DNA of 64,000 bases from Streptomyces cylindrosporus. GTDB taxonomy: Bacteria; Actinomycetota; Actinomycetes; Streptomycetales; Streptomycetaceae. The notes under the pieces are model-generated. The model was not told the DNA's origin and searched no databases. It worked only from the letters and a program-made list of their open reading frames with translations. Positions 15,443 through 24,593 of the stretch are shown piece by piece. The position numbers and the translations under genes are program-made. Location of the stretch: the NCBI RefSeq assembly GCF_022698165.1, contig NZ_JALDAY010000004.1:1-64000 (forward strand), written 5' to 3'. Each line of letters opens with the position of its first letter. Positions within the stretch are counted from its first letter, which is position 1.

Positions 15443-16411
15443 TCAGAGACTGCCCGGGCGGACCAGGCCGGTCCTCTTGACGCCGGTCAGGATGGGCGTG
15501 ACCTCCAGGGTGGTGATGTGGTCGAGGGCGCCGATCGTGTCGCTGAGGAAGTGGTAGAGCGCGTTGAGGTCCCTCGCCGCGACGGCCACGAGCAGGTTGG
15601 CGGAGCCGGTGGTGGCGGAAGCGAAGCGGACCTGCGGGTGGCGGCTGAGCCGTTGCCCGGTCTCCTCCAGTCCGCCCGGTGCGACGGTGATCCACAGCAG
15701 GGCCTCGGCCCGGATGCCCAACCGGGCCAGGTCGACCTCGGTCGCGAGCCGGAGTACCTGACCGTTCACCAGTGCCTCCACCCGGCGCCGGGCGGTGAGG
15801 GCGGTGGTGTCGGCGCGGCGCGCGAGCTCGGTGTAGGAGGCGCGGCCGTCCTCGACCAGCGCGGTGATCAGCTGGTGGTCGAGGGGCTGGAGGACGGGGC
15901 GGGTGGGTGCCGCGGCCATGTCCGGTCGCAGGCTGGTGAGTTCGGCCTCCGTCAGCAGGCCGCCACTCCAGTCGAAGGCGGCCGGGAAGACCCGTAGCAG
16001 GACGTGCGAGGTCCAGGACCGGACCGCGGGAGTGGCGGGCAGGTCGCGCAGCAGCAGGTTGTTGCGGGCGTCCGGTCCGTCCAGGAACAGGATGGTGCAG
16101 ATTTCGTCGCCGCCGCCGAGGACGTCGACCCAGATGGTGTCGGGGCGGCGGGCGAGGGTGGCGGCGATGACGCCGATCCGGGTGGGCTCACAGCGGATGC
16201 GCAGGGCCAGGGGGCTCAGCGTGGGGAAGTGCAGGGGGTTGCGTACGGCCGTGGCCCGCAGTGTGCCGTCGCCGAACAACGGTGCCGCCCGGCGGACGAC
16301 GGTGCGCTCCGAGATGTCGAGGACGCGGCCGACGGTGCGCCAGGAAGCGCGCGGGGCGGCCAGCATCGCGGCGGCGATCCGGCTGTCGGTTTCATTCAGC
16401 TGTTGGCGCAC
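15443..16411 (-). CDS. Double-length Lrp/AsnC-family regulator
   Basis: This 322-aa protein is twice the usual Lrp length (about 150 aa). The N-terminal half has the AsnC helix-turn-helix LNETDSRIAAAMLAAPRASWRTVGRVLDISERTVVRR, then a ligand (RAM) domain. The second half repeats this with LQPLDHQLITALVEDGRASYTELARRADTTALTARRRVEALV and another RAM domain ending VTPILTGVKR. It is an internal duplication or fusion, a known architecture in Streptomyces. Start GTG 16411. It is divergent from the amidohydrolase at 16598 and probably controls it, with an amino acid or its breakdown product as ligand. Confidence 0.88.
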   Translation of the reverse strand: MRQQLNETDSRIAAAMLAAPRASWRTVGRVLDISERTVVRRAAPLFGDGTLRATAVRNPLHFPTLSPLALRIRCEPTRIGVIAATLARRPDTIWVDVLGGGDEICTILFLDGPDARNNLLLRDLPATPAVRSWTSHVLLRVFPAAFDWSGGLLTEAELTSLRPDMAAAPTRPVLQPLDHQLITALVEDGRASYTELARRADTTALTARRRVEALVNGQVLRLATEVDLARLGIRAEALLWITVAPGGLEETGQRLSRHPQVRFASATTGSANLLVAVAARDLNALYHFLSDTIGALDHITTLEVTPILTGVKRTGLVRPGSL

Positions 16412-16597
16412 GTCGAACCGCCCTCCTCTGCACCACCTCTACATCACCCGAATTTGGCGCATGATCTGCATTTCGTGGCATGTCAGTGGCGTGTTTACCG
16501 CGTTTCCGATCCATAAATGGCGGCGAATCGTCGAACGACTTCTACAACAGTCTCGTCAGCGACACCACCGAAACGCTGCGAGCTGAGGGAGAAGACG

Positions 16598-18217
16598 ATG
16601 ACCGACCCCGGAGCCGATCTGCTGATCCGTGCCGGCGCGGTGCACACCCTGGTGCCCGGCCAGGTCGCGCAGCGGGCCCTGGCGGTGCGCGGTGACCGGA
16701 TCGCCGCCGTGTCCGCCGACCCGCACGGCCTCGACCACCTGGTCACCGGGCGGACCCGGGTCCACGACCTGCCCGGCTCCACCGTGCTGCCCGCCTTCGA
16801 CGACACCCACACCCACCTGGTCTTCGCCGCCCTCGGCGCCCACGACGTCCCCGTCCACCGGGCCCGCACCATCCCCGAGTTCCTCGACCTGATCCGGCAG
16901 CGGGCCGCGGTCACCCCCGAGGGCGAGTGGATCCGCACCACCACCAACTGGCAGGAACTCAACCTCGCCGAGCGCCGCATGCCGACCGCGGCCGAACTCG
17001 ACACGGCCACCGACCGGCACCCCGTCCTGGTCAAGCGCGGCGGCCACAACGACGTCGTCAACAGCCACGCGCTGCGCCTCGCGGGCATCACCGAGGACAC
17101 CCCCGCACCGCCCGGCGGCACCATCGGCCGCAGCGGCGACGGCAGGCTGGACGGCCGGCTGATCGACAACGCCCTGCACCTGGTGGAGCACCTGGTCCCG
17201 GCCCCCGACCGGGCCCGGCGCATCGAGGGCCTGCGGATCGCCTCCCGCGACTACGCCGCCACCGGCATCGGCACCGTGCGGGACTGCGCGGTCACCCCCG
17301 AGGACTACCGGGTGCTCCTGGCCGCCCGCGAGGCAGGCGCGCTCGGCACCAGGGTGCGCGCGCTGATCTCGGCGCTCGGACTGACCAGCGCGACCCAGGT
17401 CGAGGACCTCCTGGACACCATGGAGGAGTGGCGCGACGGCTCCGACCCGTATCTGTCGGTGTGGGGCGTGAAGTTCGGCCTCGACGGCGGCCTGGAGGCC
17501 GGCGCCACCGAGGAGCCGTACGCCTGTGACCACTCCTTCTCCGGGATGCTGATCTGGGAGCCGGACGCCCTGGTCGAGGCGGTCGAAGCGGTGGTCCGGC
17601 GCGGCTGGCGGGTCGGCACCCACGCCTACGGCGACCGTGCCGTCCGTACCCTCCTCGACGTCTACGAGCGGGTCCTGGAGCGCAACCCCGGCCTGCCCGC
17701 CGGCACGCTGGTGATGGAGCACGGCGGCCTGGCCGGCCCCGAGCAGCGCGCCCGTGCCGTCGCGTTGGGCATCCCGGTCACCATCCAGCAGCCGCTGCTG
17801 CACGACACCGCCGAGGTGGAGGAGGGCTTCTGGGGCCCGGAGCGGGTCGCCCGTCTCTTCCCGGCCCGCGGCTGGATCGACCTGGGCGCCCAGGTCAGCG
17901 CGGGGTCCGACTTCCCCGTCGGCCAGTTCGGCGCGATGCGTTCGGTGTACGGCATGACGACCAGGCAGACCGTCATCGGCGTCAAGGGCCCCGAACACGC
18001 CATCACCTACGACGAGGCTCTCACCCTGCACACCACCCAGGCGGCCCGGCTCACGGGCGAGTCCCACCTGCGCGGCATGCTGACCCCGGGCCGGTGGGCC
18101 GACTTCACGATCTGGGACCAGGACCCCGCGGACTGCCTCGGCGAAGCCCTGCGTGACCTCCATCCCACCCGCACCTTCGTGGGCGGTCGCCCGGTCGCGC
18201 CCACCGGAGCGCGGTAG
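16598..18217 (+). CDS. YtcJ-like amidohydrolase (amidohydrolase family 3)
   Basis: This 539-aa metal-dependent hydrolase has an N-terminal beta-sandwich part (DLLIRAGAVHTLVPG), then the metal motif HTHLVF in LPAFDDTHTHLVF. VWGVKFGLDGGLEAGATEEPY carries the bridging Lys region, and HAYGDRAVRTLLDVYE, VMEHGG and SAGSDFPVG (the catalytic Asp) follow. The end, LTPGRWADFTIWDQDP, is typical of the family. It would cut an amide or cyclic C-N bond of an unknown substrate in the cytoplasm. ATG 16598 has GAGGGAGA upstream; a longer frame from 16517 lacks a ribosome site. It stands alone, divergent from the double Lrp regulator that probably controls it. Confidence 0.87.
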   Translation: MTDPGADLLIRAGAVHTLVPGQVAQRALAVRGDRIAAVSADPHGLDHLVTGRTRVHDLPGSTVLPAFDDTHTHLVFAALGAHDVPVHRARTIPEFLDLIRQRAAVTPEGEWIRTTTNWQELNLAERRMPTAAELDTATDRHPVLVKRGGHNDVVNSHALRLAGITEDTPAPPGGTIGRSGDGRLDGRLIDNALHLVEHLVPAPDRARRIEGLRIASRDYAATGIGTVRDCAVTPEDYRVLLAAREAGALGTRVRALISALGLTSATQVEDLLDTMEEWRDGSDPYLSVWGVKFGLDGGLEAGATEEPYACDHSFSGMLIWEPDALVEAVEAVVRRGWRVGTHAYGDRAVRTLLDVYERVLERNPGLPAGTLVMEHGGLAGPEQRARAVALGIPVTIQQPLLHDTAEVEEGFWGPERVARLFPARGWIDLGAQVSAGSDFPVGQFGAMRSVYGMTTRQTVIGVKGPEHAITYDEALTLHTTQAARLTGESHLRGMLTPGRWADFTIWDQDPADCLGEALRDLHPTRTFVGGRPVAPTGAR

Positions 18218-18393
18218 GCGGGGAGGGAGACGCACCGGGCCGACGGTGGTCGAGTGGCTGCTCAGGGCAGGAGGTACGGGGGGCGGTGTACGGGGTCGCA
18301 CAGTACGGTGGATTCGACACCGAGCGGGACGTCGGACCTCCCGGCGACCCCGTTGACGCAGTCGGCGAGGTGGAGGGACGGAGGCAGCGAGCC

Positions 18394-18483
18394 ATGTCCG
18401 TGTCGCCCGAGGTTGCCGAGAAGGCCGGGACCGCGACCCGTCCGGAGCCGCAGAAGGGGTCTCTCACGGAGAGATCTCATTGA
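18394..18483 (+). CDS. Possible small ORF in the 310-bp gap
   Basis: ATG 18394 opens a 29-codon frame (starts MSVSPEVAEK, ends GSLTERSH) with GGAGG about 17 bases upstream. It fills part of the otherwise empty stretch 18218-18527, upstream of the trypsin-like protease. It may be a leader peptide or chance. I see nothing else defined in the gap. Confidence 0.25.
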   Translation: MSVSPEVAEKAGTATRPEPQKGSLTERSH

Positions 18484-18527
18484 TACCCCGGCCGTTCTCT
18501 CACCTTCGTCGGACACAGTGGCCTCCG

Positions 18528-19328
18528 ATGAAGCGCACCCCACGCACCCCACGCATCCGCGGAGGCGTCTCCAGCCCCCTCTGTGCGGCCGTCGTCCTGC
18601 TCGTGCCGGCCCTCACCTCCGCCTCCCTCGCGTCCGCCGACGACGGGCCCGGGCCCTTCGGAGTGACCGCCGTCGCCGCCGCGGACAGACAGACGGCCCG
18701 GATCGGCGCCCTCTTCGGCGCCGACCGGGCCGACAAGCTGGCCGGCGGGCACTTCTGCACCGCCTCCGTCGTGCACAGCCCCAACCGGAACCTCATCGTC
18801 ACCGCGGCGCACTGCCTGGACGGGGACGACGCCGGGGACCTCGTCTTCGTGCCGGGGTACCGGGACGGGAAGGCGCCGTACGGGGTGTGGAACGTCAAGC
18901 GGCGGTTCCTGCCCGACGGGTGGTCCAAGGCGCAGGACGAGGACAGCGACGTCGCGTTCGCCGTGCTCGGCGAGGAGAAGGCGGAGGGCACGGAGAAGGG
19001 GATCGAGGACGTCGTCGGGGGCAACCGGTTCGTCACCGGCACGGCCACCGGGGCCACCGCCGTCACCGTCACCGGGTACCCCAACTCCCGTGAGGTGCCG
19101 GTCAGTTGCACCAACAAACCGACTACGCACAGCCCTACCCAGCAGCGCATCGACTGCCCCGACCTCAGCGGCGGGACCAGCGGCAGCCCCTGGGTGAACG
19201 GGGACGAGCAGGTCGTGGGGGTCCTCGGCGGGCACGAACAGGGCGGGAACACCGACGACATCTCGTACAGCGTGGTGCTGGGCACCGAGGCGGCCGAGCT
19301 TTACAAGGATGCCGCTGCTGATCCCTGA
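18528..19328 (+). CDS. Secreted trypsin-like (S1) serine protease
   Basis: This 266-aa protein has a signal peptide (VSSPLCAAVVLLVPALTSASLASA) and a chymotrypsin-like domain. The catalytic His is in VTAAHC, the Asp in DEDSDVAF and the Ser in GGTSGSPW. It resembles the V8/glutamyl endopeptidase-like S1 proteases common in Streptomyces, which act outside the cell. ATG 18528 (MKRTPRT) fits the signal peptide. No inhibitor or chaperone gene is next to it. It precedes the lytic transglycosylase by 95 bp but probably forms its own transcription unit. Confidence 0.88.
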   Translation: MKRTPRTPRIRGGVSSPLCAAVVLLVPALTSASLASADDGPGPFGVTAVAAADRQTARIGALFGADRADKLAGGHFCTASVVHSPNRNLIVTAAHCLDGDDAGDLVFVPGYRDGKAPYGVWNVKRRFLPDGWSKAQDEDSDVAFAVLGEEKAEGTEKGIEDVVGGNRFVTGTATGATAVTVTGYPNSREVPVSCTNKPTTHSPTQQRIDCPDLSGGTSGSPWVNGDEQVVGVLGGHEQGGNTDDISYSVVLGTEAAELYKDAAADP

Positions 19329-19423
19329 CCTGTTTTCGCTCCTGTGTGATCACCCCGGAACACAGCCCCCGCGCCTACACTGACCTGGGCTATGGACTGC
19401 TGGGCGGCGAGGGGCGGTTGACG

Positions 19424-20425
19424 GTGCGTAAGGCGTGGGTCATCGCCGGGGTCGCCGTCGGCTCGGCTCTGTCCTTCGTGATGCTGCTCGTGGTGGGCGT
19501 CTACGTCGTCGCCGGGAACCTCGTCAACGGGGTCGGCGGCGGGACCAAGGCGCTCGCCAAGGGGTCGGTGCCCGCCGCCTATTCGGCCATCGTGCAGAAG
19601 TGGGGCAACCTCTGCTCCGCCATCAACCCCGCGCTGCTCGCCGCCCAGTTGTACCAGGAGAGCGGTTTCAACCCGAACGCGAAGAGCGCGGCGGCCGCGG
19701 AGGGGATAGCGCAGTTCATCCCGGGGACCTGGGCCACGCACGGGATCGACGGGAACGGCGACGGTGTCAAGAACGTCTGGGACCCGCAGGACGCCATCCC
19801 GTCCGCCGCGTCGTACGACTGCAAACTCGCCTCGTACGTGAAGGACGTACCCGGGAACCTGACCGAAAACATGCTCGCCTCGTACAACGCCGGGGCCTAC
19901 GCGGTGATCAAGTACGGGGGCGTGCCGCCGTACTCGGAGACCCGGAACTACGTCAAGACCATCACGACGCTGGAGGAGAGCTTCGCGGCGCCCGTCACGC
20001 GGGTCGATCCCAGCAAGCAGGCGGCCGGAGCGATCTACTACGCGCAGAGGAAGCTCGGCACGCCCTATCTGTGGGGCGGGAACGGGACGGCCGCGGACAA
20101 CGGGCGTTTCGACTGCTCGGGGCTGACGAAGGCGGCGTACGAGAGTGTCGGGGTGACGCTTCCGCGCGTCGCGAACGATCAGTACAACGCCGGTCCGCAC
20201 CCCAAGCGGGACGAGCTGCTGCCCGGCGATCTCGTGTTCTTCTCGGACGACCTCACCGACTCCCGGGCCATCCGGCATGTGGGGATTTACGTCGGTGGCG
20301 GATACATGATCGACGCGCCCCGGACGGGGGCCGTGATCCGGTTCGACCCGATCGACACCCCGGATTACTTCGGTGCGACCCGGGTCACCGAAGATGGCGC
20401 GAAAGCGTTGCCCACGACGGTGTGA
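19424..20425 (+). CDS. Bifunctional lytic transglycosylase/NlpC-P60 cell wall hydrolase (VirB1-like)
   Basis: This 333-aa protein has an N-terminal membrane anchor (VIAGVAVGSALSFVMLLVVGVYVVAG). A soluble lytic transglycosylase domain follows, with catalytic Glu in LYQESGFNP and the ASYNAG motif. A NlpC/P60 peptidase domain ends the protein, with catalytic Cys in FDCSGL and His in IRHVGIY. It would cut both glycan strands and peptide stems. The same two-domain plan is found in cell wall hydrolases of Gram-positive conjugation systems (VirB1/TcpG/Orf14 types), so it probably opens the wall for the type IV-like machine encoded at 0.6-7.8 kb. GTG 19424 with GAGGGG upstream is preferred over the longer ATG frame. 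Confidence 0.85.
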   Translation: MRKAWVIAGVAVGSALSFVMLLVVGVYVVAGNLVNGVGGGTKALAKGSVPAAYSAIVQKWGNLCSAINPALLAAQLYQESGFNPNAKSAAAAEGIAQFIPGTWATHGIDGNGDGVKNVWDPQDAIPSAASYDCKLASYVKDVPGNLTENMLASYNAGAYAVIKYGGVPPYSETRNYVKTITTLEESFAAPVTRVDPSKQAAGAIYYAQRKLGTPYLWGGNGTAADNGRFDCSGLTKAAYESVGVTLPRVANDQYNAGPHPKRDELLPGDLVFFSDDLTDSRAIRHVGIYVGGGYMIDAPRTGAVIRFDPIDTPDYFGATRVTEDGAKALPTTV

Positions 20426-20646
20426 GCCGAGTGTGAACCCACCCCCTGAGCTGGGGGAACGGGTCTCTCTTCGATAACGTCTGCGTGATCATTCGGTGGA
20501 GTGTGGAACGTATCAACCGGGGCCGTGCGTTCCTGTTGTCGTAGTCAGCGACGATGTGATCTACGACGTGATCTACAACCACGGGGGTGGGTAGGCGGGC
20601 GTGCGCGAGCGCGTCCGGGAGCAGACGACGAAGGGGCCGCAGCACC

Positions 20647-21354
20647 ATGGCTGGACTCGCCGAATCCGGGTCGAACCCCGACGTCGACCTGCTCTATGAC
20701 ATCAACGGTCTGGCCAAGGACGCCCCGCACTGGTTCGACCGGATCATGGAGTACGTCGGGGAGTACGGGATCGTGCTCGCCCTGGTGCTGCTCGTGGTGT
20801 GGTGCTGGTGGTCCGTGCGCAGGCGGGGCGGCGAGGAGGCGGCCTCCTCGGTCGCCGCGCTGGTGTGGGCGCCGCTCGCCGCCGGGATCGCCGTGCTGGT
20901 GAACGTGCCGATAAGGGGATTCGTGGAGCGGCCCCGGCCCTTCCTCGACCACCAGGGGCTCGACGTCCTGATCTCCGGGAAGACCGACTACTCCTTCGTC
21001 AGCGACCACGCGACGATCGCCATGGCCCTCGGGGTCGGACTGTTCGTCGCCAACCGGAAGTTCGGGATCGCCGGGATCGGGCTGGCACTGCTCGAAGGGT
21101 TCTGCCGGGTGTACATGGGCGTGCACTACCCGACGGACGTGGTCGGGGGGTTCGCGCTCGGCACGGCGGTCGCGCTGCTGCTGTCGCCGCTGGCCATGGC
21201 GCTGCTGACTCCGTTGATGAAGGCGGTCGAGAAGTCGCCGCGGGGTGGGTGGTTCGTACGGGCGCGAGGACGGGCCGGGGTAGGGCAGGACGCGCTGATC
21301 CCGGGGGCGCGGACCGAGGCGGTGGGGGCGGAGGAGCGGGATCTCGCCGCGTAG
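20647..21354 (+). CDS. PAP2-family membrane phosphatase
   Basis: This 235-aa protein has about five membrane helices and the three-part PAP2 signature: RGFVERPRP (motif 1), SFVSDHATIA (motif 2, with the catalytic His) and CRVYMGVHYPTDVVGG (motif 3). Such enzymes remove phosphate from undecaprenyl diphosphate or lipid phosphates at the outer face of the membrane, recycling the cell wall carrier. ATG 20647 begins MAGLAESG. The gap before it (20426-20646) holds a weak CCCC-TGAGCT-GGGG hairpin just after the previous gene, probably its terminator. It lies next to phosphate genes but shows no PHO box. Confidence 0.88.
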   Translation: MAGLAESGSNPDVDLLYDINGLAKDAPHWFDRIMEYVGEYGIVLALVLLVVWCWWSVRRRGGEEAASSVAALVWAPLAAGIAVLVNVPIRGFVERPRPFLDHQGLDVLISGKTDYSFVSDHATIAMALGVGLFVANRKFGIAGIGLALLEGFCRVYMGVHYPTDVVGGFALGTAVALLLSPLAMALLTPLMKAVEKSPRGGWFVRARGRAGVGQDALIPGARTEAVGAEERDLAA

Positions 21355-21448
21355 CGGTCTGCCGAGAGCCGTCTGCGGCTGCGTCGTGGCTGGTCGCGCC
21401 CACGCGGCGGAGCCGCATATCAATACAGCCCCGCGCCCCTTTGGGGCG

Positions 21449-23005
21449 CTACAGCGACTGTGGGTATATGAAGAAGCGGTTCGGGTCGTACTGCTTCTTC
21501 ACCGTTGCCAGACGGGCCGCCGCGTCCCCGTAGTACGCCTTGCGCCAGTTCGTCAGGGTCGGGTCCGTGTAGTTCTGGTAGGCCGCTCCGGAGGCGTACG
21601 GCTTCATCGCGTCGTGAGCCTTCGTCAGCCAGGACTGGGCCGTCGTGCCCGCCGAGCCCGCGTGCCAGGACACTATGTACTGGGCCAGCATGCGTGAGCG
21701 GCGGTGGACGAAGGCCGTTGCCGTGGGGGAGACGCGGTTGACCGCGCCGCCGAGGGCCGTGAGGGCGATGCTGCCGGCGCCGCCCTGGACCGAGGCGATG
21801 TGCGAGAGCAGGGTCTGGACGCCCGCCGTCGAGATCGAGCGGTCGAAGAAGTCCGAGCGGGCCGCGTAGGTCTCCCGGCCCAGCGAGCCCTGGGGGTTGC
21901 GGCCCGGCGTGGAGCCCGGCAGGTGGCACTGCGCGGCGGTCGGGAAGGACGAGCAGCCCGCGTACGCCTCCATCGCGCCCTCGTACGTGTGCCGCTTCAG
22001 CGTGACGCTGCGGGCCGGCGCGCCGACCTGGTCGGCCAGGCGGTCGAGCGCGTTCTGCAACTCCCCGTACGTGCCGAGCGAGAACGCGGCGACCGAGACG
22101 CTGGGCGAACCGCCGTTCTCCAGATGGCAGGAGGACCAGATCTCGTCCGGCTGGTCGGGACCCCACTCCTGCCACGCCTTCACCACCGCGGCCGCCTTGG
22201 ACCACGGCCAGGTGACGTACGCGGAGACGGCCTGCGGGGCCGGGTGGGTCTTGAAGTGCAGCTCGGTCACCACGCCGAAGTTGCCGTTGCCCGCGCCGCG
22301 CAGCGCCCAGAACAGGTCCTTGTTGGTCGTGGAGTTCGCGGTGATCTCCTTGCCGTCGGCCGTGATCAGCGTGGCCTGGGTGAGGCTGTCGCAGGTCAGT
22401 CCGTACGCCCGGGAGACCACGCCGTGGCCGCCGCCGAGGACCAGGCCGGAGACGCCGACCGTGGGGCAGGAACCGGCCGGGATCGTCACGCCCTTCGCGG
22501 TCAGCCCGCGGTAGACGTCGATCAGCTTGGCGCCGGCGCCGACGACGGCCTGGCCACCGCTCACCCGGATCTGGTTCAGCCTGGAGACGTCGAGGATCAG
22601 CTTGCCGTTCCCGGAGGACCAGCCGGCGTACGAGTGGCCGCCGTTGCGGATCGCGACCTGGATACGGTGGGCGCGGGCGTAGGCGAGGGTCGTACGGATG
22701 TCGTCGGCGTGCGCGACATAGGCGACCGCCGCCGGCTTCAGCCCGTCGAAGCGGGTGTTGTAGAGCTGGTGGGCCGTCGTCCACTTCCCGTCACCCGGAC
22801 GCACGAGGGTGCCGTCGAGGTCGTGGGCGAGGGCGGTCCAGTTCGCGGGGGCGGCCGCGGCGGACTGGGACCGGATCGACGTACCGGAGGTTCCTGAGGA
22901 TGACGAGGAGCTGGTGTCCGCGTCCGCCGAACCGCCCTTGCACGCGGCCGTCGCGACCGCGGCCATGGCGGCCGCGCCGCCGCCTATGAACGTACGCCGT
23001 TCCAT
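21449..23005 (-). CDS. Tat-exported FAD-binding oxidoreductase (BBE-type)
   Basis: This 518-aa flavoprotein of the PCMH/berberine bridge enzyme type has a twin-arginine signal (MERRTFIGGGAAAMAAVATA) and a nearby Cys that may be lipidated. The FAD domain carries NGGHSYAGWS, whose His is the usual 8-alpha flavin link, and PAGSCPTVGVSGLVLGGGHG, whose Cys gives the second covalent bond. The BBE C-terminal piece (AYYGDAAARLATVKKQYDPNRFF) is present. It would oxidise a sugar or secondary metabolite outside the membrane with O2. GGGAGG precedes ATG 23005. It is divergent from pstS, and its promoter shares the 318-bp region with the PHO box. Confidence 0.88.
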   Translation of the reverse strand: MERRTFIGGGAAAMAAVATAACKGGSADADTSSSSSSGTSGTSIRSQSAAAAPANWTALAHDLDGTLVRPGDGKWTTAHQLYNTRFDGLKPAAVAYVAHADDIRTTLAYARAHRIQVAIRNGGHSYAGWSSGNGKLILDVSRLNQIRVSGGQAVVGAGAKLIDVYRGLTAKGVTIPAGSCPTVGVSGLVLGGGHGVVSRAYGLTCDSLTQATLITADGKEITANSTTNKDLFWALRGAGNGNFGVVTELHFKTHPAPQAVSAYVTWPWSKAAAVVKAWQEWGPDQPDEIWSSCHLENGGSPSVSVAAFSLGTYGELQNALDRLADQVGAPARSVTLKRHTYEGAMEAYAGCSSFPTAAQCHLPGSTPGRNPQGSLGRETYAARSDFFDRSISTAGVQTLLSHIASVQGGAGSIALTALGGAVNRVSPTATAFVHRRSRMLAQYIVSWHAGSAGTTAQSWLTKAHDAMKPYASGAAYQNYTDPTLTNWRKAYYGDAAARLATVKKQYDPNRFFIYPQSL

Positions 23006-23155
23006 GCTCTGCCTCCCGATGGCTCTCGGGGAACGAGACGGCACGCCGACCCCACGGGTTCCAGGGCCAGTGTCACTCCTGTGTCACCGTATGTCTGGAA
23101 CCGCTATGTGCCCTGCCCGTAAGCGTTCCGTGACCTAACCACAACGTCTGCAGGG

Positions 23156-23199
23156 GTTCACCTTCCGTTCATTTGCGCCAGTCGGCGCCTTCACCTGAT
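23156..23199 (+). promoter_or_regulatory. PHO box (PhoP binding site) of pstS
   Basis: Direct repeats of 11 bp, GTTCACCTTCC (23156-23166) and GTTCATTTGCG (23167-23177), match the PhoP repeat consensus. After one degenerate unit a further repeat, CTTCACCTGAT (23189-23199), is in the same 11-bp phase. The site is about 125 bp upstream of pstS, so the operon should be switched on by PhoR-PhoP when phosphate is scarce. Confidence 0.85.
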
Positions 23200-23323
23200 C
23201 TGCCTAATTTCGGCCTTACCGATGTGGGTCGTCCTTCGACAGAGGTGCGTCCCGCGTCGACAGACTTCGCAACCCCGCACGCCGCCGATTCAGGACGGCG
23301 GCTCCTGGAAGGAACTCTTTCAA

Positions 23324-24454
23324 GTGAAGCTTCAGCGCATGAATCGGCGGGCCATCGCCCTCGGTGCTCTCGCCGCGTCGAGCGCCCTGGTCCTCACGGC
23401 GTGCGGCTCGGACGACAACGGCGACAGCAGCGGCAGCTCCAGCAGCGCCTCGGCCTCCACCCAGGCCGGCTCGATCAAGTGCAACGACGCCAAGGGCCAG
23501 CTGCTCGCCGACGGCTCGTCCGCGCAGAAGAACGCGATCGACGCGTGGGTCGCGCAGTTCTCCAAGGCCTGTGGCGTCCAGATCAACTACAAGGCCTCCG
23601 GCTCCGGTGCCGGTGTCACCTCCTTCAACCAGGGCCAGCTCGCCTTCGCCGGCTCCGACTCGGCGCTGAAGCCCGAAGAGGTCACCGCCTCCAAGAAGGT
23701 CTGCACCGGCGGCCAGGGCATCGACCTCCCGATGGTCGGTGGCCCGATCGCCGTCGCCTACAACCTCTCCGGCGTGGACAACCTGGTCCTGGACGCCCCC
23801 ACCCTGGCGAAGATCTTCGACAGCAAGATCACCAAGTGGAACGACGCCGCGATCAAGAAGCTGAACCCCGACGCGAAGCTTCCCGACCTGAAGATCCAGG
23901 CGTTCCACCGCTCGGACGAGTCCGGCACCACGGACAACTTCACCAAGTACCTGATCGCCGCCACCCCCGACAACTGGAAGTACGAGGGCGGTAAGGCGTG
24001 GCAGGCCAAGGGTGGCCAGGCCGCCGCCCAGTCCGCGGGTGTCGCCGCCGGTGTCAAGCAGACCAACGGCGCCATCGGCTACATGGAGCTCTCCTACGTC
24101 GCCGACGGCATGAAGGCCGTCTCGATCGACACGGGCGCCAGCGCCCCGGTCGCCCCGAGCAGCGACTCCGCCACCAAGGCCATCGCCGACGCCAAGGTCA
24201 TCGGCACCGGCAAGGACCTGTCGCTCCAGCTGAACTACACGACCAAGGCCGACGGCGCCTACCCGATCACCCTGGTCACCTACGAGATCGCCTGCGACAA
24301 GGGCAACAAGGCGGACACCCTGCCCGCCACCAAGGCGTTCCTGACGTACATCGCCTCCGAGGACGGCCAGGGCCTCCTCAACGGTCTGAAGTACGCCCCG
24401 ATGCCCGCCGACATCATCGCCAAGGTCCGCACCACCATCGACGGCCTTAGCTGA
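23324..24454 (+). CDS. pstS: Phosphate ABC transporter substrate-binding lipoprotein PstS
   Basis: This 376-aa lipoprotein binds inorganic phosphate outside the membrane and passes it to PstCA. The signal ends at the lipobox LTAC (ALVLTACGSDD). Phosphate-binding phrases are visible: ADGSSAQKNAI, SGSGAGVTSFNQGQLAFAGSDSAL and RSDESGTTDNF. GTG 23324 has GGAAGGAA upstream; the ATG six codons later is a second choice. A PHO box lies upstream and a strong stem-loop downstream. Many third-position C residues and a strong ribosome site suggest high expression. Confidence 0.97.
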   Translation: MKLQRMNRRAIALGALAASSALVLTACGSDDNGDSSGSSSSASASTQAGSIKCNDAKGQLLADGSSAQKNAIDAWVAQFSKACGVQINYKASGSGAGVTSFNQGQLAFAGSDSALKPEEVTASKKVCTGGQGIDLPMVGGPIAVAYNLSGVDNLVLDAPTLAKIFDSKITKWNDAAIKKLNPDAKLPDLKIQAFHRSDESGTTDNFTKYLIAATPDNWKYEGGKAWQAKGGQAAAQSAGVAAGVKQTNGAIGYMELSYVADGMKAVSIDTGASAPVAPSSDSATKAIADAKVIGTGKDLSLQLNYTTKADGAYPITLVTYEIACDKGNKADTLPATKAFLTYIASEDGQGLLNGLKYAPMPADIIAKVRTTIDGLS

Positions 24455-24461
24455 TCTGAGA

Positions 24462-24503
24462 GTGCGGTCCGGTCCCGGGCCTCGTCCCGGGACCGGACCG
24501 CAC
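24462..24503 (+). terminator. Stem-loop between pstS and pstC
   Basis: A perfect 18-bp stem (24462-24479 with 24486-24503) closes a 6-nt CCTCGT loop, starting 7 bp after the pstS stop. It has no T tract. It probably acts as a partial terminator or 3' shield, giving more PstS than membrane subunits. Confidence 0.85.
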
Positions 24504-24593
24504 CGTCCGGTGCACCGCCGCCACGAGCCGTACCGAGACGTACGGCTTCGCAGAACCGCATCATGGATGTGGTTCCGCAGACCGGAGAACCCG

